From NCBI RefSeq assembly GCF_050433125.1, contig NZ_JBNPXV010000005.1:248001-312000 (forward strand): DNA of 64,000 bases, read 5' to 3'. Positions 9,166-17,328 of the stretch are shown here, piece by piece. The notes beneath the pieces are model-generated. The model made no database searches and was not told the DNA's origin. It was given only the letters and a program-made list of their open reading frames with translations. Origin of the DNA: Roseimarinus sediminis. GTDB taxonomy: Bacteria; Bacteroidota; Bacteroidia; Bacteroidales; Prolixibacteraceae. Numbering within the stretch: position 1 is the first letter of the stretch; each line of letters starts with the position of its first letter. Position numbers and translations under genes: made by a program.

Positions 9166-9692
9166 ATAAGCCTGCTTCACCTGTCAACCACTACAAGTAT
9201 TGTCCGCGCTGTGCCAGCCGGGGCGATTTTGATGAAGAGAACCAGGCTTTCAAATGTCATGCCTGCGGTTTTCATTTTTTCTTAAATTCGTCGGCAGCAG
9301 TTACCGCCCTCATTTTTAATTCCAGGGGCGAACTGTTAATGGCTCGCAGGGCAATTGAACCAGCTTACGGTCAACTCGATTTGCCCGGCGGCTTTATCGA
9401 TCCGGGCGAAAATGCCGAAGAAGCGCTGTTGCGCGAGGTAAAGGAAGAACTCGATCTGGTGCCTTCCGAAATTACTTATTATGGCAGTTTTGCCAACGAG
9501 TACCTCTTTTCAGGTACCATTGTCAATACAGTCGATTTGGTTTTTAAATGCAAAATCGATCAGAATGTGCAGGCAAAAAGTCAGGATGATATTATGGAAG
9601 TCTGTTTTATTCATCCCAGCAAGCTTGTAATTGAAGAGCTGCCATTCAGGTCAGTAAGAAATATCATTAAAAAGATTCGAAATGAACAGTAA
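9162..9692 (+). CDS. Nudix hydrolase with N-terminal zinc ribbon
   Basis: Predicted to hydrolyse a nucleoside diphosphate linked to another group (X-NDP) in the cytoplasm. Residues 10-35 form a zinc ribbon (CPRCASR... CHACGF). The Nudix box begins GGFIDPGENAEEALLREVKE and continues ELDL, carrying G-x5-E-x7-REVKEE; the final glycine of the consensus is replaced by aspartate. The ribbon-plus-Nudix order resembles NudC (NAD/NADH pyrophosphatase), but at 176 aa this protein is shorter and lacks the extra N-terminal NudC domain, so the substrate is open. The start overlaps the preceding gene by four bases and the end overlaps the aminopeptidase P gene by eleven. Confidence 0.88.
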   Translation: MNKPASPVNHYKYCPRCASRGDFDEENQAFKCHACGFHFFLNSSAAVTALIFNSRGELLMARRAIEPAYGQLDLPGGFIDPGENAEEALLREVKEELDLVPSEITYYGSFANEYLFSGTIVNTVDLVFKCKIDQNVQAKSQDDIMEVCFIHPSKLVIEELPFRSVRNIIKKIRNEQ

Positions 9693-11463
9693 AATTCAAG
9701 AACGTTTACAGCAACTAAGGAAATTGATGAAAGAGGAAGGTTTAAACGCTTACCTCATCAATGGTTCCGATCCCCATATGAGTGAATATGTTCCCGAACG
9801 CTGGCAAACCCGGGCATGGATATCCAACTTCACCGGCTCGTTTGGCTGGTTGGCCATTACGGCTGATAAGGCAGCATTGTGGACCGATTCGCGTTATTAT
9901 CTGCAGGCTGGTCAGCAGCTCGATGGCACCGGTTTTGTAATGATGAAAGCCCGCGTACCCGATGCAATCAGCCTTGAAGACTGGCTGGCAAGCGAACTCA
10001 ACGAAGGAGAAACCGTAGGTTTTGATGGCAGCTGTTATCCGCTCGCAGAAGTAAAAAGCTTTGAGAAAAAATGGGCAGCGCTGGGTATTAAAATTGAATC
10101 GGCAATCGACCTGCCCGAAAAAGCATGGACCGATCGTCCGGCACTTTCCGATGCCAAAGCCTTTATGCACCCCCTTGAATGGGCTGGCAAAACACGCAGG
10201 GAGAAAATTACAGAAATCAACGAAAAACTGCAGCAGGCAGGTGCCGAAATTACTGTATTGACTGCCCTCGACGACCTTGGCTGGACTTTCAATATTCGCG
10301 GTGCCGATGTGGAATGCAACCCGGTTGTACTGGCCTTTGCCATTATTGGAAAAGGACTGACAAAATTGTTTGTCGATGGCAGTAAATTTTCAGCCGACGA
10401 TTGGAAAGAATTGAAGAACGACGGAGTCGACGTGTTTGACTACGCCCTCTTTTACGATCATTTGCGACAAATTAAAGGGAAAAAGGTGTTGGTCGATCCT
10501 GCACGAACCAATTATGAGGCCGGTCGCATTCTGGCCGAAAAAAATCAGCTCATCGAGCAGCTTTCGATTCCCCAGTTGCTGAAATCAGTTAAAATCAAGG
10601 CCGAAATCGAAGGCATGAAAAAGGCCCATGTTACCGACGGGCTGGCTTTACTCGATTTTCAGCTGTGGCTCGAAGAAGCATTGCTTAACTCGAAAGTAAC
10701 AGAATACGACGTAGCACTTCAACTGGCCGAATTTAGGGCCAAGCGTTTCGGCTACGTGGGCACCAGCTTTTTCCCGATTGTGGGCTACCGCGACCATGGC
10801 GCCATTGTGCATTTCAGGGTGAGCTCCGAAACAGCCAACGTACTTGAACCCGAAGGAATTCTTTTGTTCGATTCAGGCGGGCAGTATCAGTTTGGTACCA
10901 CCGATATCACACGAACCATCGCACTGGGAGCGGTGAGTAACGAAATGAAACGCGATTTTACGCTGGTGCTTAAGGGGATGATCAAACTAAGCAAAATCAG
11001 GTTTCCCAAAGGTACCATAGGTTGTCACCTCGATGTATTGGCACGGGAAGCGCTTTGGAACGAAAAACTCAATTACGGTCATGGTACAGGGCACGGAGTA
11101 GGCGCCTTTATGAACGTACACGAAGGCCCTGGTAGCATACGACCCGATTTGAACAGCATTCCATTACAGCCCGGTAATATCTTCTCGAACGAACCCGGCA
11201 TGTACCGCGAAGGAAAATATGGTATCAGAACCGAAAATCTGATTCTGGTCGTAGAAGATGAAGAAAATGAATTTGGAAGTTTCATGCGTTTTGAAACCCT
11301 GACCCGTTATCCCATCGATACGCGATTGGTTGATAAACGTTTACTCAGCGATGATGAAATCAAATGGCTCAATCAATACCATCAGGATGTATTGTCCTCG
11401 TTAAGCCCCTTTACCAATTCAGAAGAATTTAAGTTGCTGAAGCGATTAACACAAGCCATTTAA
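9682..11463 (+). CDS. Xaa-Pro aminopeptidase (aminopeptidase P, M24B)
   Basis: Removes an N-terminal residue that precedes proline; cytoplasmic, with two metal ions. The 593 residues have the three-domain layout of the eukaryotic cytosolic XPNPEP1 type: two creatinase-like N-terminal domains and a pita-bread catalytic domain from about 310. The metal ligands can be placed: Asp 397 (LFDSGG), Asp 408 (TTDITR), His 471 (GHGTGHGVG), Glu 504 (SNEPGMY) and Glu 518 (RTENL). Their spacing follows the human enzyme within one residue. No signal peptide is present. It lies mid-operon, overlapping the Nudix gene and one base from the B3/B4 gene. Confidence 0.95.
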   Translation: MNSKIQERLQQLRKLMKEEGLNAYLINGSDPHMSEYVPERWQTRAWISNFTGSFGWLAITADKAALWTDSRYYLQAGQQLDGTGFVMMKARVPDAISLEDWLASELNEGETVGFDGSCYPLAEVKSFEKKWAALGIKIESAIDLPEKAWTDRPALSDAKAFMHPLEWAGKTRREKITEINEKLQQAGAEITVLTALDDLGWTFNIRGADVECNPVVLAFAIIGKGLTKLFVDGSKFSADDWKELKNDGVDVFDYALFYDHLRQIKGKKVLVDPARTNYEAGRILAEKNQLIEQLSIPQLLKSVKIKAEIEGMKKAHVTDGLALLDFQLWLEEALLNSKVTEYDVALQLAEFRAKRFGYVGTSFFPIVGYRDHGAIVHFRVSSETANVLEPEGILLFDSGGQYQFGTTDITRTIALGAVSNEMKRDFTLVLKGMIKLSKIRFPKGTIGCHLDVLAREALWNEKLNYGHGTGHGVGAFMNVHEGPGSIRPDLNSIPLQPGNIFSNEPGMYREGKYGIRTENLILVVEDEENEFGSFMRFETLTRYPIDTRLVDKRLLSDDEIKWLNQYHQDVLSSLSPFTNSEEFKLLKRLTQAI

Positions 11464-11464
11464 T

Positions 11465-12142
11465 ATGTTGAATATCGGATTCGATCCAATATTTAAGGCG
11501 CAATGGCCCGAAATGCAGTTGTATACTTTCGAGGCAGAAGTAGTTGCCAGCGCATCGGGTGACGAATTACTTCAGGCCATTCGTGAGGCCGAGAGCGTAA
11601 TGCAGCAGGATGTTGTAATCGAAAAGGTTAGTCAGCATCCGGCCATTGCTTCCTCACGAAAAGCTTACAAACGACTGGGGAAGGATCCGGCACGTTACCG
11701 ACTATCGGCCGAAGCCCTTCAACGCAGGGTAGTTAAGGGAAATCAGCTGTATCAGATCAGCAATGTGGTCGACTGTATCAATCTGGCCTCACTCACTTCG
11801 GGTTTCTCAATTGGTGCCTACGATGCAGCCTTGATTGAAGGAGACATCGTGCTGGGCATCGGGAAGAAGGATGAGCCTTACGAGGCACTGGGCCGAGGAG
11901 TGCTGAATATTGAAAATTTGCCGGTGCTGCGCGATGACATCGGTGCATTCGGATCGCCTACCAGCGATTCGGTGCGCACCGGAATTCAGTTAAAAACCAG
12001 CCGGATTCTGGTGATTTATTTTGGATTTGGCGCACATCAACTGCTTAAAAGTGCCGGCGAAACGTGTTGCCGGCTGCTTGAACAACATGCATCGGCAAGT
12101 GTTACAAATGTTAAAACAATCGGCTATGGACGATCGAGTTGA
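11465..12142 (+). CDS. Free-standing B3/B4 (PheRS-beta editing-like) domain protein
   Basis: The whole 225-residue protein corresponds to the B3/B4 domain found in the beta subunit of phenylalanyl-tRNA synthetase, where it clears mischarged Tyr-tRNA(Phe). Marks seen: SSRKAYKRLGKDPARYR (about 65-81), NVVDCINLASL and the late block FGSPTSDSVRT. No synthetase catalytic core is present, so this belongs to the stand-alone family. A trans-editing or D-amino-acid tRNA role is plausible but unproven. It starts one base after the aminopeptidase stop and overlaps the nitrilase gene. Confidence 0.85.
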   Translation: MLNIGFDPIFKAQWPEMQLYTFEAEVVASASGDELLQAIREAESVMQQDVVIEKVSQHPAIASSRKAYKRLGKDPARYRLSAEALQRRVVKGNQLYQISNVVDCINLASLTSGFSIGAYDAALIEGDIVLGIGKKDEPYEALGRGVLNIENLPVLRDDIGAFGSPTSDSVRTGIQLKTSRILVIYFGFGAHQLLKSAGETCCRLLEQHASASVTNVKTIGYGRSS

Positions 12143-12917
12143 AAAAAATGTACTAAAGCTGTTGATGGTTCAGTTTGATCCACTTTGGGAAGATATTCAG
12201 GCTAATCTTACGGAACTCGACCGCCTGCTCGAAACCGTTAACCCGTCGGTCGATGTCGTTTTGTTGCCCGAATCATTTTCAAGCGGCTTTTCGATGAAAC
12301 CTGAAAAGGTGGCCGAAACGATGGAGGGAAAAGCCGTCACCTGGATGAAACAATTTGCAAGCCGCAATAAAATGGCTGTTTGTGGAAGTCTTTTTATTGC
12401 TGAAAATGGTCAGTATTTTAACCGCCTGCTTTGGGTTGATCCTGAAGGAAATTGTATTCACTACGATAAAAGGCACTTGTTTAGTATGGGCGACGAAGCA
12501 CTGCATTATCATCCGGGAAAGCGACAGGTACTCATTGAGTACAAAGGTTGGAAGATTTTTCCTCAAATATGCTACGATTTGCGTTTCCCGGTTTGGAGCC
12601 GGAATACCATGGCTTACGACCTGTTGCTGAATGTCGCCAACTGGCCTGCAGCCCGCGACAGGGTGTGGCAAACCCTGCTAAAGGCCCGTGCCATCGAAAA
12701 TCAGTGCTATGTTGCAGGGGTTAACCGTATTGGTGCCGACGGGAATAACATTGCTCACCTGGGGCAGTCGATGGTGGTCGATTTTAAGGGCGAGGTGCTG
12801 CAAAGTTCATTACAGCCCGGATTGATTGAATGTGAAATCGATAAAAAGGCCTGTGAAGCATTCAGAAAGAAATTTGATACTTTGAAAGATGCCGATCGTT
12901 TTACACTTGAGCATTAA
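12126..12917 (+). CDS. Nitrilase-superfamily omega-amidase (YafV-like)
   Basis: Carbon-nitrogen hydrolase likely to hydrolyse omega-amides such as alpha-ketoglutaramate or alpha-ketosuccinamate, a metabolite-repair step. From ATG 12126 (263 aa) the catalytic triad is Glu 49 (LLPESFSSG), Lys 115 (YDKRHLF) and Cys 149 (QICYDLRFP). The segment FSMGDEALHYHPG between Lys and Cys is characteristic of the YafV/Nit2 branch. A longer reading from 12021 exists but would overlap the upstream gene by 122 bases with unrelated sequence. The chosen start overlaps by 17; ATG 12165 is also possible. Its stop codon overlaps that of the convergent lipoprotein gene. Confidence 0.87.
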   Translation: MDDRVEKNVLKLLMVQFDPLWEDIQANLTELDRLLETVNPSVDVVLLPESFSSGFSMKPEKVAETMEGKAVTWMKQFASRNKMAVCGSLFIAENGQYFNRLLWVDPEGNCIHYDKRHLFSMGDEALHYHPGKRQVLIEYKGWKIFPQICYDLRFPVWSRNTMAYDLLLNVANWPAARDRVWQTLLKARAIENQCYVAGVNRIGADGNNIAHLGQSMVVDFKGEVLQSSLQPGLIECEIDKKACEAFRKKFDTLKDADRFTLEH

Positions 12918-13711
12918 AGCGCATCGATATTGATGGCCGACAACACTTCGCCTGTTTGGGTATCGACCACAAGTTCCCAACTTTCAACATAAATGGCCCA
13001 GCAAACCCTTAATTCGATGGTTCGCGAAAATTTAACCGGAACAATAATTTTGTGGAAATCCTTCCAGGTCATTTCAGCATTGGGAATCAGCTCCGTTCTG
13101 TTATAAGTGAACTTCTGATTGTATAGGTGATTTTGTGCCTGTTCTATTGAAAAATTATCGACCGAAGGAATGAGGATGGGGTAGTACCAATGCCCCTGAA
13201 TGCCTGTAACCCCGTCGGGTGATAACAAAAAGCGCAGCTCTGTTCCACGTACTTCGAGCCCTTCGTACTTTTGTGCCTCGCTTGTAATAAGCCAGGCCGG
13301 TGGTGCCGAGTCGGGAAAGTCAGCCAGGAATTCTTCATAACTTTCACCTTTTAGACTCGTTATCTGCTTAATGTCGATGGTACTGTCGCTTAAAATATTG
13401 AACAGCGTACCATGATAATGCAAGGCATCGGCAATCATCATTTTCATGGTGTCGATACTTAGCTTTGCCTCTTGTTCGACATCAATACAGCCTTCATTAT
13501 TAAGAATTAAAAAAGGGAATCCAAAGTTGTCGATGGCTGTACAATCGCGAAAGGGAGTCTGATCCAGCTGATCGAGCAAAGTAGACTTTTCCCGGCTTGC
13601 CGGTTCGTTTATAATTGTGGGATAATCAGGATCGGACGAGCTGATTTGCTCTTCACATCCAGCCATCACCAACAAAACCGTAAGTACCAACCATCCGATC
13701 AATTGCTTCAT
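12914..13711 (-). CDS. Predicted lipoprotein of unknown function
   Basis: I do not recognise the family. The N-terminus MKQLIGWLVLTVLLVMAGC is a lipoprotein signal with the acylated Cys at 19, followed by an acidic, Ser-rich linker, so the protein should be anchored in an envelope membrane. The remaining 240 residues are mixed alpha/beta, ending in a beta-rich segment (ELVVDTQTGEVLSAI) like PepSY-type sheets. The stop codon overlaps that of the convergent nitrilase gene. The start lies 47 bases from the first BlaI-like palindrome pair, so divergent control by that repressor is possible. Confidence 0.75.
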   Translation of the reverse strand: MKQLIGWLVLTVLLVMAGCEEQISSSDPDYPTIINEPASREKSTLLDQLDQTPFRDCTAIDNFGFPFLILNNEGCIDVEQEAKLSIDTMKMMIADALHYHGTLFNILSDSTIDIKQITSLKGESYEEFLADFPDSAPPAWLITSEAQKYEGLEVRGTELRFLLSPDGVTGIQGHWYYPILIPSVDNFSIEQAQNHLYNQKFTYNRTELIPNAEMTWKDFHKIIVPVKFSRTIELRVCWAIYVESWELVVDTQTGEVLSAINIDAL

Positions 13712-13757
13712 TTTTCTGTTTTTTTGCTAAAGTAAGCATTAAGCAGCAAAGAATAAA

Positions 13758-13802
13758 AACTAAACAATTAGTTGACAAACTAAACATTTAGTTGTAGCTT
13801 TG
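13758..13802 (+). promoter_or_regulatory. Promoter-operator module A upstream of the BlaI operon
   Basis: Two palindromes with arms AACTAA/TTAGTT: 13758-13773 (centre ACAA) and 13778-13793 (centre ACAT), starts 20 bp apart, that is two helical turns. A GTTG (-33 like) overlaps the end of the first, and TAGCTTTG (13795-13802), a perfect TAnnTTTG -7 box, follows the second. The second palindrome therefore fills the promoter spacer, the arrangement expected for repression. BlaI as the binder is inferred from proximity. Confidence 0.6.
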
Positions 13803-13837
13803 TTTTGTGATCACATCCAACTTAAAAGAAAACAAAA

Positions 13838-13873
13838 ATGAATCGATTAATTGAAAAAAGGAATCCACCATGA
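13838..13873 (+). CDS. Possible 11-codon leader peptide between the two operator modules
   Basis: ATG 13838 opens an 11-residue frame, MNRLIEKRNPP, closed by TGA at 13873. It lies downstream of promoter module A and upstream of module B. No clear ribosome-binding site is seen, which is normal in Bacteroidota, so translation is uncertain. It could be a leader peptide or chance. Confidence 0.25.
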   Translation: MNRLIEKRNPP

Positions 13874-13890
13874 TTTTTTTTCCAGCAAAT

Positions 13891-13935
13891 AACTAAATAT
13901 TTAGTTTGATAACTAACAAAACAGTTATATCTTGA
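13891..13935 (+). promoter_or_regulatory. Promoter-operator module B directly upstream of the blaI-like gene
   Basis: AACTAAATATTTAGTT (13891-13906) is a perfect 16-bp palindrome. A degenerate second copy (AACTAA-CAAA-ACAGTT) starts 20 bp later at 13911. TTTG at 13905-13908 and TATCTTGA at 13928-13935 are 19 bp apart and fit -33 and a weak -7 box. The second palindrome again fills the spacer, copying module A. Transcription would start near 13942, with the ATG at 13957. Confidence 0.55.
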
Positions 13936-13956
13936 TCACTGTTTGAAATATACACT

Positions 13957-14340
13957 ATGAAGGAACTTACAAAAGCCGAAGAGCAGATCATGCAGATCTT
14001 GTGGAAACTGGATGAAGCAGTGGTTAACGACATCATTGCAAAGATGCCTGAACCAAAACCGGCATACAATACCGTGTCGACCATCGTCAGGATCCTCGAA
14101 AAAAAAGGTTTTGTCGATCACAAAGCCTATGGCAAAACCCATCTTTACTATCCACTGGTTTCAAAAAGGGCCTATACGCGATCGTTTATGAAAAACTTCA
14201 TTGGTTCCTATTTTGAGAATTCGTTCAGCGAAATGGTTTCTTTTTTCGCCCGCGAAGACAAAATGTCGGTGCGCGAAATTGAAGAACTGATGGATGAAGT
14301 TAAAAAGGATCTTGAGAATGAAAACGATCAGAAGCCATAA
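13957..14340 (+). CDS. BlaI/MecI/CopY-family transcriptional repressor
   Basis: A 127-residue winged-helix repressor. The start LTKAEEQIMQILWKL and the recognition region PAYNTVSTIVRILEKKGFV (about 33-52) are the family signature, and the acidic C-terminal helices would form the dimer. In the classical system a BlaR1/MecR1 membrane protease inactivates the repressor after a signal; here the partner M56 gene follows 49 bases downstream. The upstream palindromes (13758-13926) are the probable operators, making the operon autoregulated. The signal is unknown; no beta-lactamase gene lies nearby. Confidence 0.93.
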   Translation: MKELTKAEEQIMQILWKLDEAVVNDIIAKMPEPKPAYNTVSTIVRILEKKGFVDHKAYGKTHLYYPLVSKRAYTRSFMKNFIGSYFENSFSEMVSFFAREDKMSVREIEELMDEVKKDLENENDQKP

Positions 14341-14389
14341 AACCAGTGTAAACAGCAGCTGTCAAAGGTTGAATTAATATACAAAACAG

Positions 14390-15922
14390 ATGAAGGTATT
14401 CATTAACTATATCATCGAAGCCGGTTTAAGTTTAGGCATTTTTACCCTGATTTACTGGTTTGTTTTAAGGCACGAAACCCGGTTTAAAGCCACGCGTTTT
14501 TACCTTTTGTTTGCCTTGTTGTTTTCAACCTTGCTTCCGTTTGTAACAATCAGAATCAACCTGTTCAACAGGGCAGCAAGCCCGGCGCTTAACGAAATCA
14601 GCGGGGGAGTACAGGGCAGTAACCTACTCGAAAGCGTTACCGTTTATGCTTCCGGATTTCCAGCCAAAATTAGCTATCTGCTGCTTTCGGTCGATTTTTC
14701 GCTTCTCGTTTATGTAATGGGTGCTTTTATTGCGCTGTTTGTTATCTCTCTGGGTTTCTTTCAACTTTGGAAAATCGTGAGTAAAAACCGTATTTTTCAG
14801 CTTAAAAAAGCGAAACTGGTGGTCGCTTCCCGCGATATCTCTCCCTATTCCTTCTTTAACTATGTTTTTATTTCAAAAAATCTGGTCAGTGAAGAACATT
14901 GGAAGTCGATGGTGTATCACGAACTGGAACACGTGAAACAAGGTCACAGCTTCGATGTGTTGTTCATCGATCTGATGATGATCTTTCAATGGTTCAACCC
15001 CTTTTACTGGCTTTTGCGCCGTTGGGTTCGCGAAAACCATGAATTTCTGGCCGATACAGGTGTTTTGGCTCGCGGAAGTATTTCGGGAGCGCAGTATAAA
15101 AAGCTGTTATTGAGCCAGGTTATTGGCGGGCGACCGTTTATTACCAGCAATTTTTTTAATGTTAAAACAGTACAAAAACGATTTAAAATGATTACAAAAA
15201 ATAAAAAACAACGCTTTGGATGGTTACGTTACACTACCGGTGTTATTGTGGCCCTTTTATTTACCCTGATGTTCGCCTGTGAGCAAAACGATGCTTTTAA
15301 TGAGCAGGTCGAACAGGCTTCAAGCTATGTTTACATGGGACGTGTTCTGGCCGAAAATGAGCTGGATGAACTGGGTGTTGCCTCTATGAAAATTATCAAA
15401 GTAGAAACACCCGAAGCCATTAAACTATTCCCCGAAATTGAAGGGAAAGTGCACACCAAGGTTACGGCCCTTGTTTTTGATATGAAGGATGAGCGACAAA
15501 ACAAATTGTCGGAAACGCTTAATGTGGAGGCACTTACCCGCGTTGTAAACGAAGCCGACGAGGTGGTGGTGGTAGCCTATGGAAAAAATGTGACTTACAG
15601 TAACGACGAAGTGCACATCATTGTAGATGAAATGCCAGAATTCCCCGGGGGTGAATTGGAACTCAGAAAATTCATTGCCAAAAATGTGGCTTATCCTGTC
15701 GAAGCAGCCAAACAGGGAATTTCGGGCAGGGTATATGTTTCGTTTGTAGTGGCGAAGGATGGCAGTGTTGAAGATGTAATTGTTGTTCGTGGTGTCGACA
15801 GTTCGCTCGATAATGAAGCATTGAGGGTGGTTAGCTCATTGCCCAAATGGATACCCGGAAAGATGAACGGCGAAGCGGTGAAAGTTGCCTACACAGTGCC
15901 TATCAACTTTCAGCTACAATAA
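14390..15922 (+). CDS. BlaR1-like M56 membrane metallopeptidase with C-terminal TonB domain
   Basis: Membrane protease partner of the BlaI-like repressor. Three membrane segments (about 5-26, 37-55, 97-125) precede the M56 zinc site HELEH (177-181) and the downstream ELADTG-like motif FLADTGVL. A fourth segment lies near 277-295 (TGVIVALLFTLMFAC). The periplasmic part has no penicillin-binding sensor. Instead, residues about 420-510 form a TonB C-terminal domain (MPEFPGGELELRKFIAKNV... then SLPKWIPGKMNGEAV...VPINF). This M56-TonB fusion is common in Bacteroidota; what its TonB part contacts is not established. It sits between the repressor and the TPR gene. Confidence 0.92.
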   Translation: MKVFINYIIEAGLSLGIFTLIYWFVLRHETRFKATRFYLLFALLFSTLLPFVTIRINLFNRAASPALNEISGGVQGSNLLESVTVYASGFPAKISYLLLSVDFSLLVYVMGAFIALFVISLGFFQLWKIVSKNRIFQLKKAKLVVASRDISPYSFFNYVFISKNLVSEEHWKSMVYHELEHVKQGHSFDVLFIDLMMIFQWFNPFYWLLRRWVRENHEFLADTGVLARGSISGAQYKKLLLSQVIGGRPFITSNFFNVKTVQKRFKMITKNKKQRFGWLRYTTGVIVALLFTLMFACEQNDAFNEQVEQASSYVYMGRVLAENELDELGVASMKIIKVETPEAIKLFPEIEGKVHTKVTALVFDMKDERQNKLSETLNVEALTRVVNEADEVVVVAYGKNVTYSNDEVHIIVDEMPEFPGGELELRKFIAKNVAYPVEAAKQGISGRVYVSFVVAKDGSVEDVIVVRGVDSSLDNEALRVVSSLPKWIPGKMNGEAVKVAYTVPINFQLQ

Positions 15923-15937
15923 ATTAGAAATGAATTG

Positions 15938-17263
15938 ATGAAAAAAAACTTTCTGTTTGCCGGCTTGCTGACTTTATTGTTTGCAAGCCAGCTTTTTGCC
16001 CAAACTCGTGTTGAAAAGCTGTTTTACCTTGGCCAATATGCCGGGGCCCTGGAGCTTATCGAAAGAAAAGCTGATAAGCAGCAAGTCGATGTTGCAGATC
16101 TTGCAATGGCGGCCAGGTGTGCTGTTCAGCTTTTTCAGTTTGAAAAGGCACGTGACTATTACGAGCAGGCCCTTGGCATGAATGCTGATGATGTTTTTCT
16201 GAAAGAAGGTTTGGCTGATGCTTTTTTGAATCTGGGGCAAAAAGAGAAAGCTGCTGTGCTTTACGGGCAAATCATACAGACTGATTCAACGAATGTACAT
16301 GTTGCCGGTAAAATGGCTGCATTGTTGCTTGATCTTGATCAATTTCAGAAAGCTGCTGAAATATACGGTGAGTTGCACCAGCACGATCGACTCAATTCCT
16401 ATTTCTTTCGCAAATACATGTTTTCGCTGTACAAGCAGAAAAAATATGACGAAGTTATTGCTCTTTATCAGAAACAAAATGGAGTAGAAGAGGATTCCAC
16501 AGGTGGAAAAGATTCCGTCTTTTCAAATTTGTCAGCCATTCAGTCGGAGCATTATTTCGACCGGGAAGTAGAAATGATGCTGGCCGACAGTTATTTAAAA
16601 CTTGGCAACAATATAGATGCGATAGAGACCCTGTACGGCATTGTTGACTGCGATTCTGTGTATGTGCCTGCGTTAAACAAGCTGGCTTACATTCAGTTTT
16701 CGGCCTACCGGAATTATACAGAAGCTGTGAAGCTTTACCGGGTAGTGAACCGGCTTGAAGCTTATTCCGATCCGTTTCATTTGAAGAACTGGGGTATTTG
16801 CGAGTATTTTACAGGAAATTGTGAGCTGGCAGCCCCCTTACTCGATTCGCTAATTGGTGAACTGAACAACGATCCGTTTGTGGTATTTTATGCCGGACTG
16901 TCGTACAAAAAGTGTGGCTTTCCCGACCGTTCGCTCGAGTTGCTCGAGCAGGCTGCGACACTGGTAATTCCAGCCTATACCGGCGACCTGTATCATCATT
17001 TGGGAAGGGCTTATTCCAGTATGCGCCGCTTTGAAGAGGCCCTTGAAACCTATAATAAGGTGAGAGAATACGACAAACAAAATTACCAGGTACTGTACGA
17101 TATTGCCGTGACGCACGAAGAATTCAACCTGAACAGGGCCGCAGCACTGGTTTTCTATGAACAGTTTGCAGCGCAGTGTACCAATGAACGATCAACTGAG
17201 TTGAAGTATGCGCGGCAAAGAATAGAAATAATCAGGGAAGAGCTTTTTTTCGAAGGAAATTAG
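15938..17263 (+). CDS. Secreted tetratricopeptide-repeat protein of the BlaI operon
   Basis: 441 residues from ATG 15938; a TTG one codon earlier is less likely. The signal peptide is MKKNFLFAGLLTLLFASQLF-AQ, so the mature protein is periplasmic or on the outer membrane. The rest is a run of TPR-type helix pairs (for example ARDYYEQALGMNADDVFLK, AAEIYGELHQHDRLNSYFF, ALETYNKVREYDKQNYQVL). There is no catalytic motif. It starts 15 bases after the M56-TonB gene, so it is most likely the third gene of the BlaI-controlled operon. A scaffold role for the envelope sensor is inference. Confidence 0.85.
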   Translation: MKKNFLFAGLLTLLFASQLFAQTRVEKLFYLGQYAGALELIERKADKQQVDVADLAMAARCAVQLFQFEKARDYYEQALGMNADDVFLKEGLADAFLNLGQKEKAAVLYGQIIQTDSTNVHVAGKMAALLLDLDQFQKAAEIYGELHQHDRLNSYFFRKYMFSLYKQKKYDEVIALYQKQNGVEEDSTGGKDSVFSNLSAIQSEHYFDREVEMMLADSYLKLGNNIDAIETLYGIVDCDSVYVPALNKLAYIQFSAYRNYTEAVKLYRVVNRLEAYSDPFHLKNWGICEYFTGNCELAAPLLDSLIGELNNDPFVVFYAGLSYKKCGFPDRSLELLEQAATLVIPAYTGDLYHHLGRAYSSMRRFEEALETYNKVREYDKQNYQVLYDIAVTHEEFNLNRAAALVFYEQFAAQCTNERSTELKYARQRIEIIREELFFEGN

Positions 17264-17328
17264 CCGTGCTTTTGTATCTTGGGATGCTGACCGGGAAATG
17301 CCGGAGTAAAGAACTCAAAATATTTATT

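Noticed and set aside
12021..12125. Longer start for the nitrilase gene
   Set aside because: The extra residues are the B3/B4 gene read in another frame and have no nitrilase character; ATG 12126 gives the expected N-terminus.
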